From Deltaproteobacteria bacterium (GTDB taxonomy: Bacteria; Myxococcota_A; UBA9160; UBA4427): 14,535 bases of DNA. The position numbers and the translations under genes are program-made. The stretch is taken from NCBI GenBank assembly GCA_011051925.1, contig DRKE01000124.1, forward strand, positions 1 through 14,535, read 5' to 3'. How positions within the stretch are numbered: the first letter of the stretch is position 1; every line of letters starts with the position of its first letter. Under the pieces are notes generated by a model. That model was not told the DNA's origin. It was given only the letters and a program-made list of their open reading frames with translations, and did no database searches. Below, piece after piece: positions 8,022-14,535 of this stretch.

Positions 8022-8071
8022 GCGTCCGGTCTTGTCATGAGGCGAGGCGTGGCCGCCGATCGGGGAGCCGG

Positions 8072-8084
8072 GATCGCTTCGGTC
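8072..8084. repeat. 13 bp direct repeat, copy 2
   Basis: Second exact copy of GATCGCTTCGGTC, further from moxR. With copy 1 it could be a pair of regulator sites. In the open moxR frame both copies would read TEAI 21 codons apart, so a coding explanation is possible if moxR starts further upstream than I assign. Confidence 0.5.
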
Positions 8085-8216
8085 TCACGCGCTCGCAGGA
8101 AGGACGCAGGTTCCGCCGGAACCGGACCTGTCCGCGCCGGGATCGAAGGATCTGATGGACCGGATGCCAAGCAGACGACCCGATCCGTTCCGCCCCCACG
8201 CTGCACGTGGTCGAGG

Positions 8217-9737
8217 CTAGAAGCTGTACTTGATTCCGGCGAAAAGACGATCGTTCGAATCGTATGCGCCGAGTCCGTCGTCCGGACCCCCGACGAAGAC
8301 GAGGATGCCGGCCTCCGCCTTCCAGGCCTCGCCGAGTTCATAGTCACCCGACAGGCGGAGGATGGCCCCGTTCTGGAAACGCTCGCCGAAGGCGACGGCG
8401 AGGGCGGTCACGTTCAGCTTCTCGCGGAAGAAGGGACGGGAGATCCGCAGGGCCATCTCGAAGCTGCGGTGGGGATTCACCAGAGGGGATTGGAGTCCCT
8501 TCGTTTCGCCCAGCAGTTGGCGATTCACGACCTCGAGGGCGATCGTCAGATTGTCCGGCCCGTAGTATTCGAGGCCGACCATCACGTCGATCCGATCCTT
8601 GTCGTCACTCGAGGGAAGGGCCAGGCCCGGCGGTGGCAGCGGGCGGGGCGTTCGAAGCACCCGGATGTCCTGCAGATAGGCGAGTTCGAATTTCGCCAGC
8701 CAGGCCCCCCGCGTCCAGTTTCCGGCGATGGCGGCGAGCCCGAAGCGATTGGCTTCCGCCCGGGCATGCAGGCTCGCGGGTCCGACGAGGGGGTCGAAAC
8801 TGAAATCGATCCTACGCCCCGTTTCGTCGACGTAGGCACCGTAGAGCGAGAGATCCCATCCGCTGAACCGGGCGTCGATCCTCGCGGCGAGGCCGGGAAG
8901 ACCTTCGAAGTCGCTGCGGCCGTCGACGGGCGGACTCTGGAAGGCGAAGGGAATGTCTTCGAGGACGGGAAAGAAGTCACTGCCGCGGGGCGGCTGGCGA
9001 TCGTATCGGTTCTCGGGGATGACGAGCAGCTGTGCGCTCCAGGGGCCGGAGATCGCATCGAGCTTGATCATCGCCTTGGGACGGCGCAGGTCTTCGATGT
9101 CGACGAGTCCGGGTTCCTTGTTGTCGAGGGGATTGATGACGTCGACGACGCGCAGCGTGTCCGAGCGGCCCCAGTTGACGATCTTGCGTCCGATCGTGAG
9201 GTCGACATGTCGCGCGACGGGCCCCGTCAGGTAGACCTCTCCGGTATCGACCTGCCACTCGTAGACGTCGAGGACGGCGCCGCCGTACTGACCTCGTCCC
9301 CGGATCCGATAGACGAAGTCGTACCAGCCGAGCGCTTCGGCCCGGATCTGCCAGTCGCGGGGCAGATCGATGTCGACCTGCAGGAATCCGTCCAGATCGA
9401 GGCGGGAGAGACCGCCGAAATGCGACGTCCGGCCGGGCTGATCGCCGTGGGGCACGCTGTGATCGAGATAGCTGTACGCGAGGCCCGAGCCGAGCGAGCC
9501 GTTCAGCTCGACCCGATCGTAGAGGAGCGTGCCGAAGGGCCATCGTGCGAGCCATCCGGGAGGCGTGTCTTCGTCGCTTGCGGTCTCGATCGGATCGGCG
9601 TCATCGTCGAAGCCCCCCATGAGATCATCGAGGTCCTCTTCGGGGACGTCGGCAGGGGCCGGGCCCGTGAAGACCCCCGACAGGAGCGCGGCGAGGATCG
9701 TCAGGCCGAGCCACCTCGAAAGAAGAGGTCGGAACAC
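8217..9737 (-). CDS. DUF1302-type outer-membrane beta-barrel protein
   Basis: 506 residues, GTG start 3 bp after the stop of the LolA-like gene, so probably translationally coupled; no clear ribosome site. Residues 1-29 form a signal peptide (hydrophobic 9-22, cleavage likely after PAPA). A strongly acidic segment follows (31-57, with EEDLDDLMGGFDDDAD). The remainder has alternating amphipathic strands typical of a barrel and ends in KYSF with a C-terminal Phe, as expected for BAM-inserted proteins. GRKIVNWG (183-190) followed by INPLD (201-205) matches the DUF1302 signature. Such proteins are commonly encoded beside RND/MMPL pumps and are thought to serve as the outer-membrane end of a transport route. 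The cargo cannot be read from the sequence. Confidence 0.85.
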   Translation of the reverse strand: MFRPLLSRWLGLTILAALLSGVFTGPAPADVPEEDLDDLMGGFDDDADPIETASDEDTPPGWLARWPFGTLLYDRVELNGSLGSGLAYSYLDHSVPHGDQPGRTSHFGGLSRLDLDGFLQVDIDLPRDWQIRAEALGWYDFVYRIRGRGQYGGAVLDVYEWQVDTGEVYLTGPVARHVDLTIGRKIVNWGRSDTLRVVDVINPLDNKEPGLVDIEDLRRPKAMIKLDAISGPWSAQLLVIPENRYDRQPPRGSDFFPVLEDIPFAFQSPPVDGRSDFEGLPGLAARIDARFSGWDLSLYGAYVDETGRRIDFSFDPLVGPASLHARAEANRFGLAAIAGNWTRGAWLAKFELAYLQDIRVLRTPRPLPPPGLALPSSDDKDRIDVMVGLEYYGPDNLTIALEVVNRQLLGETKGLQSPLVNPHRSFEMALRISRPFFREKLNVTALAVAFGERFQNGAILRLSGDYELGEAWKAEAGILVFVGGPDDGLGAYDSNDRLFAGIKYSF

Positions 9738-9740
9738 GGC

Positions 9741-10577
9741 TCAGGGACCGGTTTCGAGTCCGCGAACCGAGAAGGTATCGAAGTCCAGGGGCTGGCCGAA
9801 ACGGATGTTCGAGGTCCGCAGGATCGTCTTGTGCTGGGTCTGCTTCCCCTTTTTCGTGGTCATGGTCATCAGGGTCGGCACCCAGATCCCGTCGATCCGG
9901 GCCAGCTCCTTGACCTCCATGTACTTGTTCCGACGGCCCTTCTTGAGCCAGATCTTCGAGCGCACGCGCACGTAGTTGTCCTTGCGGATGAACTGGACCG
10001 ATTTCAGGTAGCCCGTCTCCTCGATCTCGTCCTCGTCGTTCGGAACGGCCTCGATCACCCAGACGGGATGCCCGTCGAGTTCCGTTTCCTTGAGCAGCTT
10101 GTAGTCGTACTTCTCGACGGGGCGTTTCGTCAGGTCGGCATAGGAGACGTCGGATCCCATGAAACTGCCGCTCTTTCCGCTCGAGGCGATGCGTTTGGTC
10201 TTCTTGAGCGCGGGCAGGTAGAGCCATTGGTCATCGTCGCGTTCCGGGTCGTCGTAGTCGTAGGTGAGAAAGCCGGTATCCCGGACGTCTGCGGGACTCA
10301 GGAAGAACATCATCGAGTAGGTGTCCTCGCCCTTGTCCTTGGTGTAGGAACGAAGCCGACGAACGCGCTTGTTTCCACGCTTGTCGATCAGGGTCATCTC
10401 GATGTCGGAGATCTGGTTGTCGCCGTCGTCCCGTGCGTCGACCCTCTCCATGATCTCTCTCGCCGTCGGGTCGTCCGCCCGGACCGCAAGGGCGACGGAC
10501 AGCGAGAGGGCGAGCGTCACCAGGGCGAGACCGGCGGATGACCACGCCTTCACAGGCTTCCCGATGAGAACCGACAC
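9741..10577 (-). CDS. Periplasmic LolA-like (outer membrane lipoprotein-sorting) protein
   Basis: 278 residues. The start is GTG at 10577, with a strong purine site (GGAAGAGGGGG) just upstream; the longer open frame upstream is not credible as coding. A signal peptide spans about 1-34 (hydrophobic 16-32, cleavage after VRA). The mature part resembles the LolA_like (PF17131) family: a basic early hairpin (65-82), LPALKKTKR (121-129), SGSFMGSDVSYADL (136-149) and a beta-rich C-terminal half ending FDTFSVRGL. The family has the half-barrel fold used by LolA to carry lipids through the periplasm and is often next to or fused with RND pumps. Here it lies divergent to an RND gene and 3 bp before an outer-membrane barrel gene, so a carrier role between the two is the natural inference. 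It is not the housekeeping LolA. Confidence 0.87.
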   Translation of the reverse strand: MSVLIGKPVKAWSSAGLALVTLALSLSVALAVRADDPTAREIMERVDARDDGDNQISDIEMTLIDKRGNKRVRRLRSYTKDKGEDTYSMMFFLSPADVRDTGFLTYDYDDPERDDDQWLYLPALKKTKRIASSGKSGSFMGSDVSYADLTKRPVEKYDYKLLKETELDGHPVWVIEAVPNDEDEIEETGYLKSVQFIRKDNYVRVRSKIWLKKGRRNKYMEVKELARIDGIWVPTLMTMTTKKGKQTQHKTILRTSNIRFGQPLDFDTFSVRGLETGP

Positions 10578-10604
10578 GCCACCCCCTCTTCCTTCTTTCT
10601 TCTT
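10578..10604 (-). promoter_or_regulatory. Purine-rich leader / ribosome binding site of the LolA-like gene
   Basis: On the minus strand the bases just before the GTG start are almost all purines for about 20 nt, ending in GGAAGAGGGGG plus TGGC. This supplies the Shine-Dalgarno site and decides the start at 10577. Confidence 0.6.
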
Positions 10605-10899
10605 GTTCGTCGTTCGCTTCGCGATCGGGCCGCCAGCCGGCCCGGACGGCCTGCCGGGCATCGGCCCGGATCCGGTCGTGGCGCCCGACGCTCGTCTCGC
10701 CGGGTCGAGTAAACCCCATTCGTGACCGATCGAAAAGAGTGCCTGGCGAAGGCATCGCCCGCCTGTGTCGGACGTCGGGTGCGACCGGGGAAGCCGATTC
10801 CGCTGGTTCCGGTTTCGTTGCAATGGTAGTGTTGGGCCGCTTCGCGATCCCCCCCGCGATGTCGGATCGAGGAACGATGGCGCCGGGGGGTGCGAGACC
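10578..10899. promoter_or_regulatory. 322 bp divergent intergenic region (LolA-like / RND)
   Basis: No gene is supported here. It must hold the promoters for both divergent transcripts. Seen: a GC hairpin CCGGGC-ATCG-GCCCGG (10654-10669); a 10 bp palindrome CCGGATCCGG (10666-10675); and a small AT-richer patch at 10708-10741 whose minus strand offers a weak TTTACT as a -10-like element. On the + strand GGGGGG (10885-10890) lies 9 bp before the RND GTG start. No confident -35/-10 pair or known operator was recognised. Confidence 0.4.
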
Positions 10900-13389
10900 G
10901 TGACGCAGGCAGCACGACAGTCCGGGGGAGGCGGGGGGCACGAGGGATCGGCCGGGGCAAGCGGAGCCGGCGATCGTTCGTGGCAGGCCCGGATCGAGGT
11001 GGCCTTCGAGCGCTGGGGCCGTTTCGTCTATCGCCATCGTTGGAGTGCCCTGGTCTTCTCGGTTCTCGTGACGGGTTGGCTGGTCAGCTTCCTGCCCCGA
11101 CTCGAACTCGACAATTCGACCGAATCCTTCCTGCTGAAGGACGATCCCGCCGTCATCGTCTACAACGCCATGCGGGACCAGTTCGGCCGGGATGACCGGA
11201 TCATCCTCGCGGTCGAGGCCCCGGACCTCTTCACGCCGGAATTCCTGTCGCGTCTGCGCGAACTGCACCGGGCGATCGAGACGGATGTCCCCTACCTGAG
11301 CGAGGTCGACAGCCTGCTGAATGCCCGGGTGACCCGCGGCGACGAACAGGGTCTCGTCGTTGAGGAGCTTCTCGAGGTCTGGCCCGAAAGTCCAGGGGAC
11401 TACCGGAGAATCCGCGACTACGTTCTTTCGAATCCGACCTATCGGAATGCCCTGGTCTCGGCCGATGGCACCGCGACGGCGATCGCGATCCGGCCCGAGA
11501 CCTACACGACGCTCGGTCCGACCGACGAGGGCCTCGGTGGCTTCGGCGCGGGAGACGGAGAAGGCGGGGCCGATGACGATGAACCCGTCTATCTGACCGC
11601 AGCGGAGGGCGATGCCGTGGTCGCCGGGCTGCTCGACGTGATCGAGCGATTCGACGGTCCCGACTTCAGGCTCCATCTCGCCGGGGCGCTCGTCATGACC
11701 TATCGGCTCAATCAGGCGATGATGCGGGACTTCTCGGTCTTCATGCCGTCGATGCTGTTGTTGATGGGGATCGTTCTGGCCGTCCTCTTCCGTCGGGTCG
11801 CGGGCGTCGTCCTTCCCATCATGGTCGTCGTCCTGTCGCTGGTCGCCACGATCGGCTTGATGGTCATGCTCGGCATCCCGGGATCCGCCGCGGTCCAGAT
11901 CCTGCCGGTCTTCCTGCTGACCGTGGGGGTCTGCGACGCCGTGCATATCCTCGCGATCGTGTACCGACTCCGGATGGAGGGCGCTTGCGAGGAAGATGCC
12001 GTCGCCCGGGCCCTGGGACATTCGGGGCTGGCGGTCCTGATGACGAGCGTCACGACGGCCGTGGGAATGCTTTCCTTCACCACGGCTGAAATGGCTTCCG
12101 TCGCCCAGCTGGGGTTCCTGGCGCCGATCGGCGTCTCGCTGGCCTTCATCTATACGGTCGTTCTGCTGCCGGCCCTGATCGCGATCTTTCCGATGCCGAT
12201 TCCGACGCGGGGTCGGATCGGGCAGGGGCTCTTTCCCTTCGAGACCTTCCTCGTTTCGGCAGGCACGTTCGCGGTCCGCTCTCCGATCCGCGTCCTGCTT
12301 CCGGCTTCGCTGCTGACGATCCTGGGCATCCTCGGAGCCCTGCAGACCACCTTCAGCCACGACGGTCTCGATTGGTTTCCGGAGGACGATCGGGTTCGGC
12401 GGGATTTCCTCGCCGTCGATCAGGATCTCGGTGGATCGATCAGTCTCGACGTCGTGGTCGACAGTCGCGAACCCGGAGGCGTCTACGAGCCCGGGTTCCT
12501 GCAGGCACTGTCCCGGATCGGAGACGAGATCGCGAACATCGCCAGCGAGCCGATCGTCGTCGGAAAGGTCGTGTCGATCCTTGACGTCGTTCGCGAGACG
12601 CATCAGGCCTTGAACGAAAACCGCCCGGAGATGCGTCGCATTCCGGACACGCGGGAAGCCGTCGCACAGGAGCTGCTGCTCTTCGAGAACAGCGGAAGCG
12701 ACGACACGGAAGAACTCGTCGACTCGGAATTCCGGCTGGCCCGGCTGAACGTGCGCGTGCCCTTCGTCGACGCGCTGGTCTTTCCGCCCTTCCTCGAGAA
12801 GGTCGACCGGATGCTCGAGAAGACGTTGTCGGCCCGGGCGGACTACGAGGTGACCGGGCTGATGATGCTGCTCTCGTCGATCTTCGATGCGATGATCCGC
12901 AGCATGATGCGGTCCTACGCCTTCGCACTCCTCGCGATCACGCCGCTCATGATGCTCATCCTAGGCAGCCTGCGACGGGGATTCGTCGCGATGATTCCGA
13001 ATCTGATGCCCGTCGTCGCGGTTCTGGGCGTGATGGGCTGGTTGGGAAAGCCGCTCGACTCGGTCACGATGATGGTCGGTGCGATGGTGATCGGGATCGC
13101 CGTCGACGACACGATCCATTTCATGCACAAGTTCCATCGCTATTTCGAGGAGAGCGGGGATCTCGAAATGGCCGTGCGGGAAACGCTCCGCACGACCGGG
13201 TCGGCGCTCCTCTTCACGTCGCTCGTGTTGATGGCGGGCTTTTCGATCTTCGGCCTGAGCGAAATGAGCAATATCCGGGCCTTCGGCCTGCTCTCGGCCT
13301 TCGCGGCGCTGGTGGCCTTCCTGGCGGACCTGCTCGTCGCGCCGGCGCTGCTCGCCCTCGTCGAACGGGTTCGCGCGCGGTCCGTCTGA
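10900..13389 (+). CDS. RND/MMPL-superfamily transporter
   Basis: 829 residues from GTG at 10900 (G-rich ribosome site at 10885-10890); the frame is open further upstream but without a better start. A short Gly-rich cytoplasmic N-terminus is followed by the twofold RND layout: TM1 at about 48-66, periplasmic domain about 67-275, five or six helices about 280-430, TM7 about 464-482, second periplasmic domain about 483-668, and a second helix bundle about 672-820. The helix motifs GVCDAVHIL (343-351) and GIAVDDTIHFM (732-742) carry the acidic residues expected in the proton-relay helices of each half. The first periplasmic domain has a Gly/Asp-rich low-complexity loop (207-228). The protein belongs to the MMPL/HpnN-like branch, which moves lipids and other hydrophobic molecules rather than soluble drugs. 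It is divergent from the LolA-like and DUF1302 genes, its likely partners. Direction and cargo are unknown. Confidence 0.9.
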   Translation: MTQAARQSGGGGGHEGSAGASGAGDRSWQARIEVAFERWGRFVYRHRWSALVFSVLVTGWLVSFLPRLELDNSTESFLLKDDPAVIVYNAMRDQFGRDDRIILAVEAPDLFTPEFLSRLRELHRAIETDVPYLSEVDSLLNARVTRGDEQGLVVEELLEVWPESPGDYRRIRDYVLSNPTYRNALVSADGTATAIAIRPETYTTLGPTDEGLGGFGAGDGEGGADDDEPVYLTAAEGDAVVAGLLDVIERFDGPDFRLHLAGALVMTYRLNQAMMRDFSVFMPSMLLLMGIVLAVLFRRVAGVVLPIMVVVLSLVATIGLMVMLGIPGSAAVQILPVFLLTVGVCDAVHILAIVYRLRMEGACEEDAVARALGHSGLAVLMTSVTTAVGMLSFTTAEMASVAQLGFLAPIGVSLAFIYTVVLLPALIAIFPMPIPTRGRIGQGLFPFETFLVSAGTFAVRSPIRVLLPASLLTILGILGALQTTFSHDGLDWFPEDDRVRRDFLAVDQDLGGSISLDVVVDSREPGGVYEPGFLQALSRIGDEIANIASEPIVVGKVVSILDVVRETHQALNENRPEMRRIPDTREAVAQELLLFENSGSDDTEELVDSEFRLARLNVRVPFVDALVFPPFLEKVDRMLEKTLSARADYEVTGLMMLLSSIFDAMIRSMMRSYAFALLAITPLMMLILGSLRRGFVAMIPNLMPVVAVLGVMGWLGKPLDSVTMMVGAMVIGIAVDDTIHFMHKFHRYFEESGDLEMAVRETLRTTGSALLFTSLVLMAGFSIFGLSEMSNIRAFGLLSAFAALVAFLADLLVAPALLALVERVRARSV

Positions 13390-13402
13390 CGCCGGCGTGG
13401 CC

Positions 13403-13482
13403 GCCCCTGTCCGCTTCCGACACGTCGCCCGGGTGTCCGGGGTGAGGATGCCTGTGCTAACACCGCGAGGACGGACAGGGGC
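13403..13482. repeat. 11 bp inverted repeat spanning the RND-exonuclease gap
   Basis: GCCCCTGTCCG (13403-13413) is the exact reverse complement of 13472-13482, and with a 3 nt bulge the pairing extends by GGCC/GGCC (13399-13402 with 13486-13489). A smaller dyad, GACAC/GTGTC, lies inside (about 13419-13437). The structure fills most of the 122 bp gap between the two genes. It could stabilise the RND 3' end, act as a terminator without a T run, or be an operator for the exonuclease gene. Confidence 0.45.
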
Positions 13483-13511
13483 AGCGGCCGCCGGCCAGGG
13501 AGAGGAAAGCC

Positions 13512-14102
13512 GTGAAGGCATTGATCTTCGACACCGAGACGACGGGCATGGTCGAGTTCCGAAAGCCGCCGGAGGACCCGAGCCAGCCCGATCTGATCCA
13601 GCTGGGAATGCTGCTCGTCGATACGCGGGATTGGAAGCCCCGCGCGCGGAACTCGATGCTGGTGCAGTTGAACCCGGGCGTCCGGATCGATCCGGCGGCC
13701 CGCGAAGCGCACGGGATCAGCGAGGAGGATTGCGCGCAATACGGCATCGTCCCCATGGTCGCTTGTTCGCTCTTCAATCAGGCCTGTCTGCAGGCCGACA
13801 TCATCGTCGCCCACAATCTCGCCTTCGATGTCTCGATCATGAAGACGGCGCTCTATCGCCTGGGGAACAAGCCCCACCGGATGGACGGTCGCCAGATGGT
13901 CTGCACCAAGGAAGCCTCGACGGATGTCCTGAAACTGCCGGGGAAATACGGGTACAAGTGGCCGACCCTGGCGGAGGCCTATCGACACTACACGGGCGAG
14001 GAGATCGAAGGCGCCCACGACGCGCTGGTCGACACCGAAGCCTGTCTGGCCGTCTTCCGGGGCCTGGTCCAGGAAGGCGTGGTCGAACTGATCGGACGCT
14101 GA
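13512..14102 (+). CDS. DnaQ-like DEDDh 3'-5' exonuclease
   Basis: 196 residues, GTG start with an AGAGGAAA ribosome site at 13501-13508. The DEDDh catalytic set is complete: D7 and E9 in FDTETTG, D106 in HNLAFDVSIM, and H169 and D174 in AHDALVDTEA. Length is close to a bare exonuclease domain, with no polymerase, UvrC-like or helicase fusion. In this superfamily such proteins proofread DNA, trim tRNA (RNase T) or degrade small RNAs. The sequence does not decide among these, so I give no symbol. An inserted KLPGKYGYKWPTLAEAY segment (141-157) before the last motif is typical of exonuclease folds that recognise a substrate end. It follows the RND gene by 122 bp and converges on a partial gene to its right. 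Confidence 0.9.
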   Translation: MKALIFDTETTGMVEFRKPPEDPSQPDLIQLGMLLVDTRDWKPRARNSMLVQLNPGVRIDPAAREAHGISEEDCAQYGIVPMVACSLFNQACLQADIIVAHNLAFDVSIMKTALYRLGNKPHRMDGRQMVCTKEASTDVLKLPGKYGYKWPTLAEAYRHYTGEEIEGAHDALVDTEACLAVFRGLVQEGVVELIGR

Positions 14103-14145
14103 ACCCTCGGCCCGCCAGGGCCTGCCAGTCGACGAAGACGAGGGG

Positions 14146-14164
14146 ATCCGGCGGTGGTCCGGAT
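14146..14164. terminator. Possible hairpin between convergent genes
   Basis: ATCCGG (14146-14151) and CCGGAT (14159-14164) form a perfect 6 bp stem with a 7-base loop in the 82 bp gap between the exonuclease and the convergent partial gene. There is only a short TTCTC tail on the + strand, so a bidirectional terminator is possible but weakly supported. A second small stem, GGCCC/GGGCC (14109-14122), lies just after the exonuclease stop. Confidence 0.3.
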
Positions 14165-14184
14165 TCTCGGCGTCGGGGAGACCT

Positions 14185-14535
14185 TCACGGGAGCTGAAGG
14201 GAGGGCTTCTCGCTGGACCCGTGGTGCTCCCCGGACGTCCCACTCGAGGCCGGCGCCTCCCCGGAATCCACCCGATAGAACTCTTCGACTGGCGAGCCCG
14301 TTTTCGCCCACGAGCGCAGGCGCGCGATCATGCGTCCGAGATCCCCGCCGAGAGCCGCCAGGACCCGAGCGTGGCGCGGAAGATCCCGGACGTAGGTGCC
14401 ACGAAGGGCGAGACAGGCATTCGAGAGCCGCACCCGCTCTGCGATCCGCTGCGCGTCGAGAACGCGCAGGGGCAGGGCAGCGAGTTCTGCCCGGACCCGG
14501 TCTTCCGCGAGGGCACGCTGCGCCCCGTCGGCCGA
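14185..14535 (-). CDS. 3' end of an unrecognised gene (partial, runs off the right edge)
   Basis: The frame is open from the window edge to TGA at 14185, giving 116 visible residues. An in-frame GTG at 14433 would give only 82 residues, but the frame upstream reads as plausible protein, so I treat it as truncated by the window. The visible part is Ala/Leu/Arg-rich and looks helical (for example LPLRVLDAQRIAERVRLSNA). It ends with a Ser/Gly/Glu-rich polar tail of about 25 residues. No family was recognised. Confidence 0.55.
   Translation of the reverse strand, partial: SADGAQRALAEDRVRAELAALPLRVLDAQRIAERVRLSNACLALRGTYVRDLPRHARVLAALGGDLGRMIARLRSWAKTGSPVEEFYRVDSGEAPASSGTSGEHHGSSEKPSLQLP

Larger units (their letters stand above)
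7961..8216 (-). promoter_or_regulatory. 256 bp intergenic region upstream of moxR
   Basis: No gene is supported here, although the moxR frame stays open through it. It holds a perfect palindrome (7978-7996) and two copies of a 13 bp repeat (8009-8021, 8072-8084). A weak 5 bp hairpin (CCACG/CGTGG, 8196-8210) lies just past the barrel gene stop but has no T run, so I see no convincing terminator. No clear -35/-10 pair was recognised. Whether moxR has its own promoter or is read through from the barrel operon is undecided; the operator-like elements favour its own promoter. Confidence 0.45.

Noticed and set aside
7961..8347. N-terminal extension of moxR
   Set aside because: The extension overlaps the end of the barrel gene, has no ribosome site and is Ser/Arg/Pro-rich, while ATG 7960 has a good ribosome site and normal family length. 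The repeat-encoded TEAI segments keep a small doubt.
7896..10541. An 881-codon open frame on the + strand opposite moxR, the barrel and the LolA-like gene
   Set aside because: It spans three well-supported opposite-strand genes and their gaps, and has no recognisable motif.
10708..10741. A sigma-70-like promoter for the LolA-like gene
   Set aside because: Only a 4/6 match at -10 (TTTACT) and no convincing -35; kept only as a remark in the intergenic entry.
10231..12603. A 790-codon open frame on the - strand across the LolA-like start and the RND gene
   Set aside because: Its composition (Asp/Arg/Gln/His-rich) is typical of the antisense of a membrane protein; the sense strand encodes a clear RND transporter.

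Overview
This 14.5 kb window is GC-rich and densely coded. It most likely comes from a Gram-negative bacterium: it encodes a beta-barrel outer-membrane protein with a signal peptide, a periplasmic LolA-like carrier and a large RND/MMPL-type pump. GC-ending codons, GTG starts and this gene mix suit a high-GC deltaproteobacterial-type lineage such as Myxococcota or Binatota, but no rRNA or marker gene is present, so that placement is a guess. I saw no tRNA, rRNA, CRISPR array, transposase or integration site.

Layout. (1) Rightward, 53-3837: a 985-residue protein with an unrecognised N-terminal half, a long Arg/Gly- and Asp/Glu-rich disordered linker and a degenerate DHH-phosphoesterase-like C-terminal half. 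It is followed after 14 bp by queE, the radical-SAM 7-carboxy-7-deazaguanine synthase. (2) Leftward, 7960-3784: a tightly coupled MoxR AAA+ ATPase / DUF58 / membrane transglutaminase (DUF3488-TGL-DUF4129) cassette, joined by TAGTG and ATGA stop/start overlaps. Its last gene runs 54 bp into the 3' end of queE. (3) Leftward, 10577-8217: a periplasmic LolA-like protein and, 3 bp later, a DUF1302-type outer-membrane barrel. (4) Rightward, 10900-13389: an 829-residue RND/MMPL-family transporter, divergent from the LolA-like gene across a 322 bp intergenic region. (5) Rightward, 13512-14102: a stand-alone DnaQ-like DEDDh exonuclease. (6) Leftward, from the right edge to 14185: the 3' end of an unrecognised gene.

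How they work together. Genes in (3) and (4) look like one envelope-spanning system: inner-membrane RND pump, soluble LolA-like carrier and outer-membrane barrel, presumably moving a lipid or other hydrophobic cargo. The cassette in (2) is a familiar but poorly understood AAA+/chaperone-type module acting at the inner membrane on a periplasmic transglutaminase-like enzyme. Its 256 bp upstream region holds a perfect 19 bp palindrome and a 13 bp direct repeat spaced exactly 63 bp, both good operator candidates. The most unusual protein is the first: two globular halves joined by a blocky basic/acidic linker that recalls RNase E-type RNA-binding tails, with damaged catalytic motifs in the DHH-like half.
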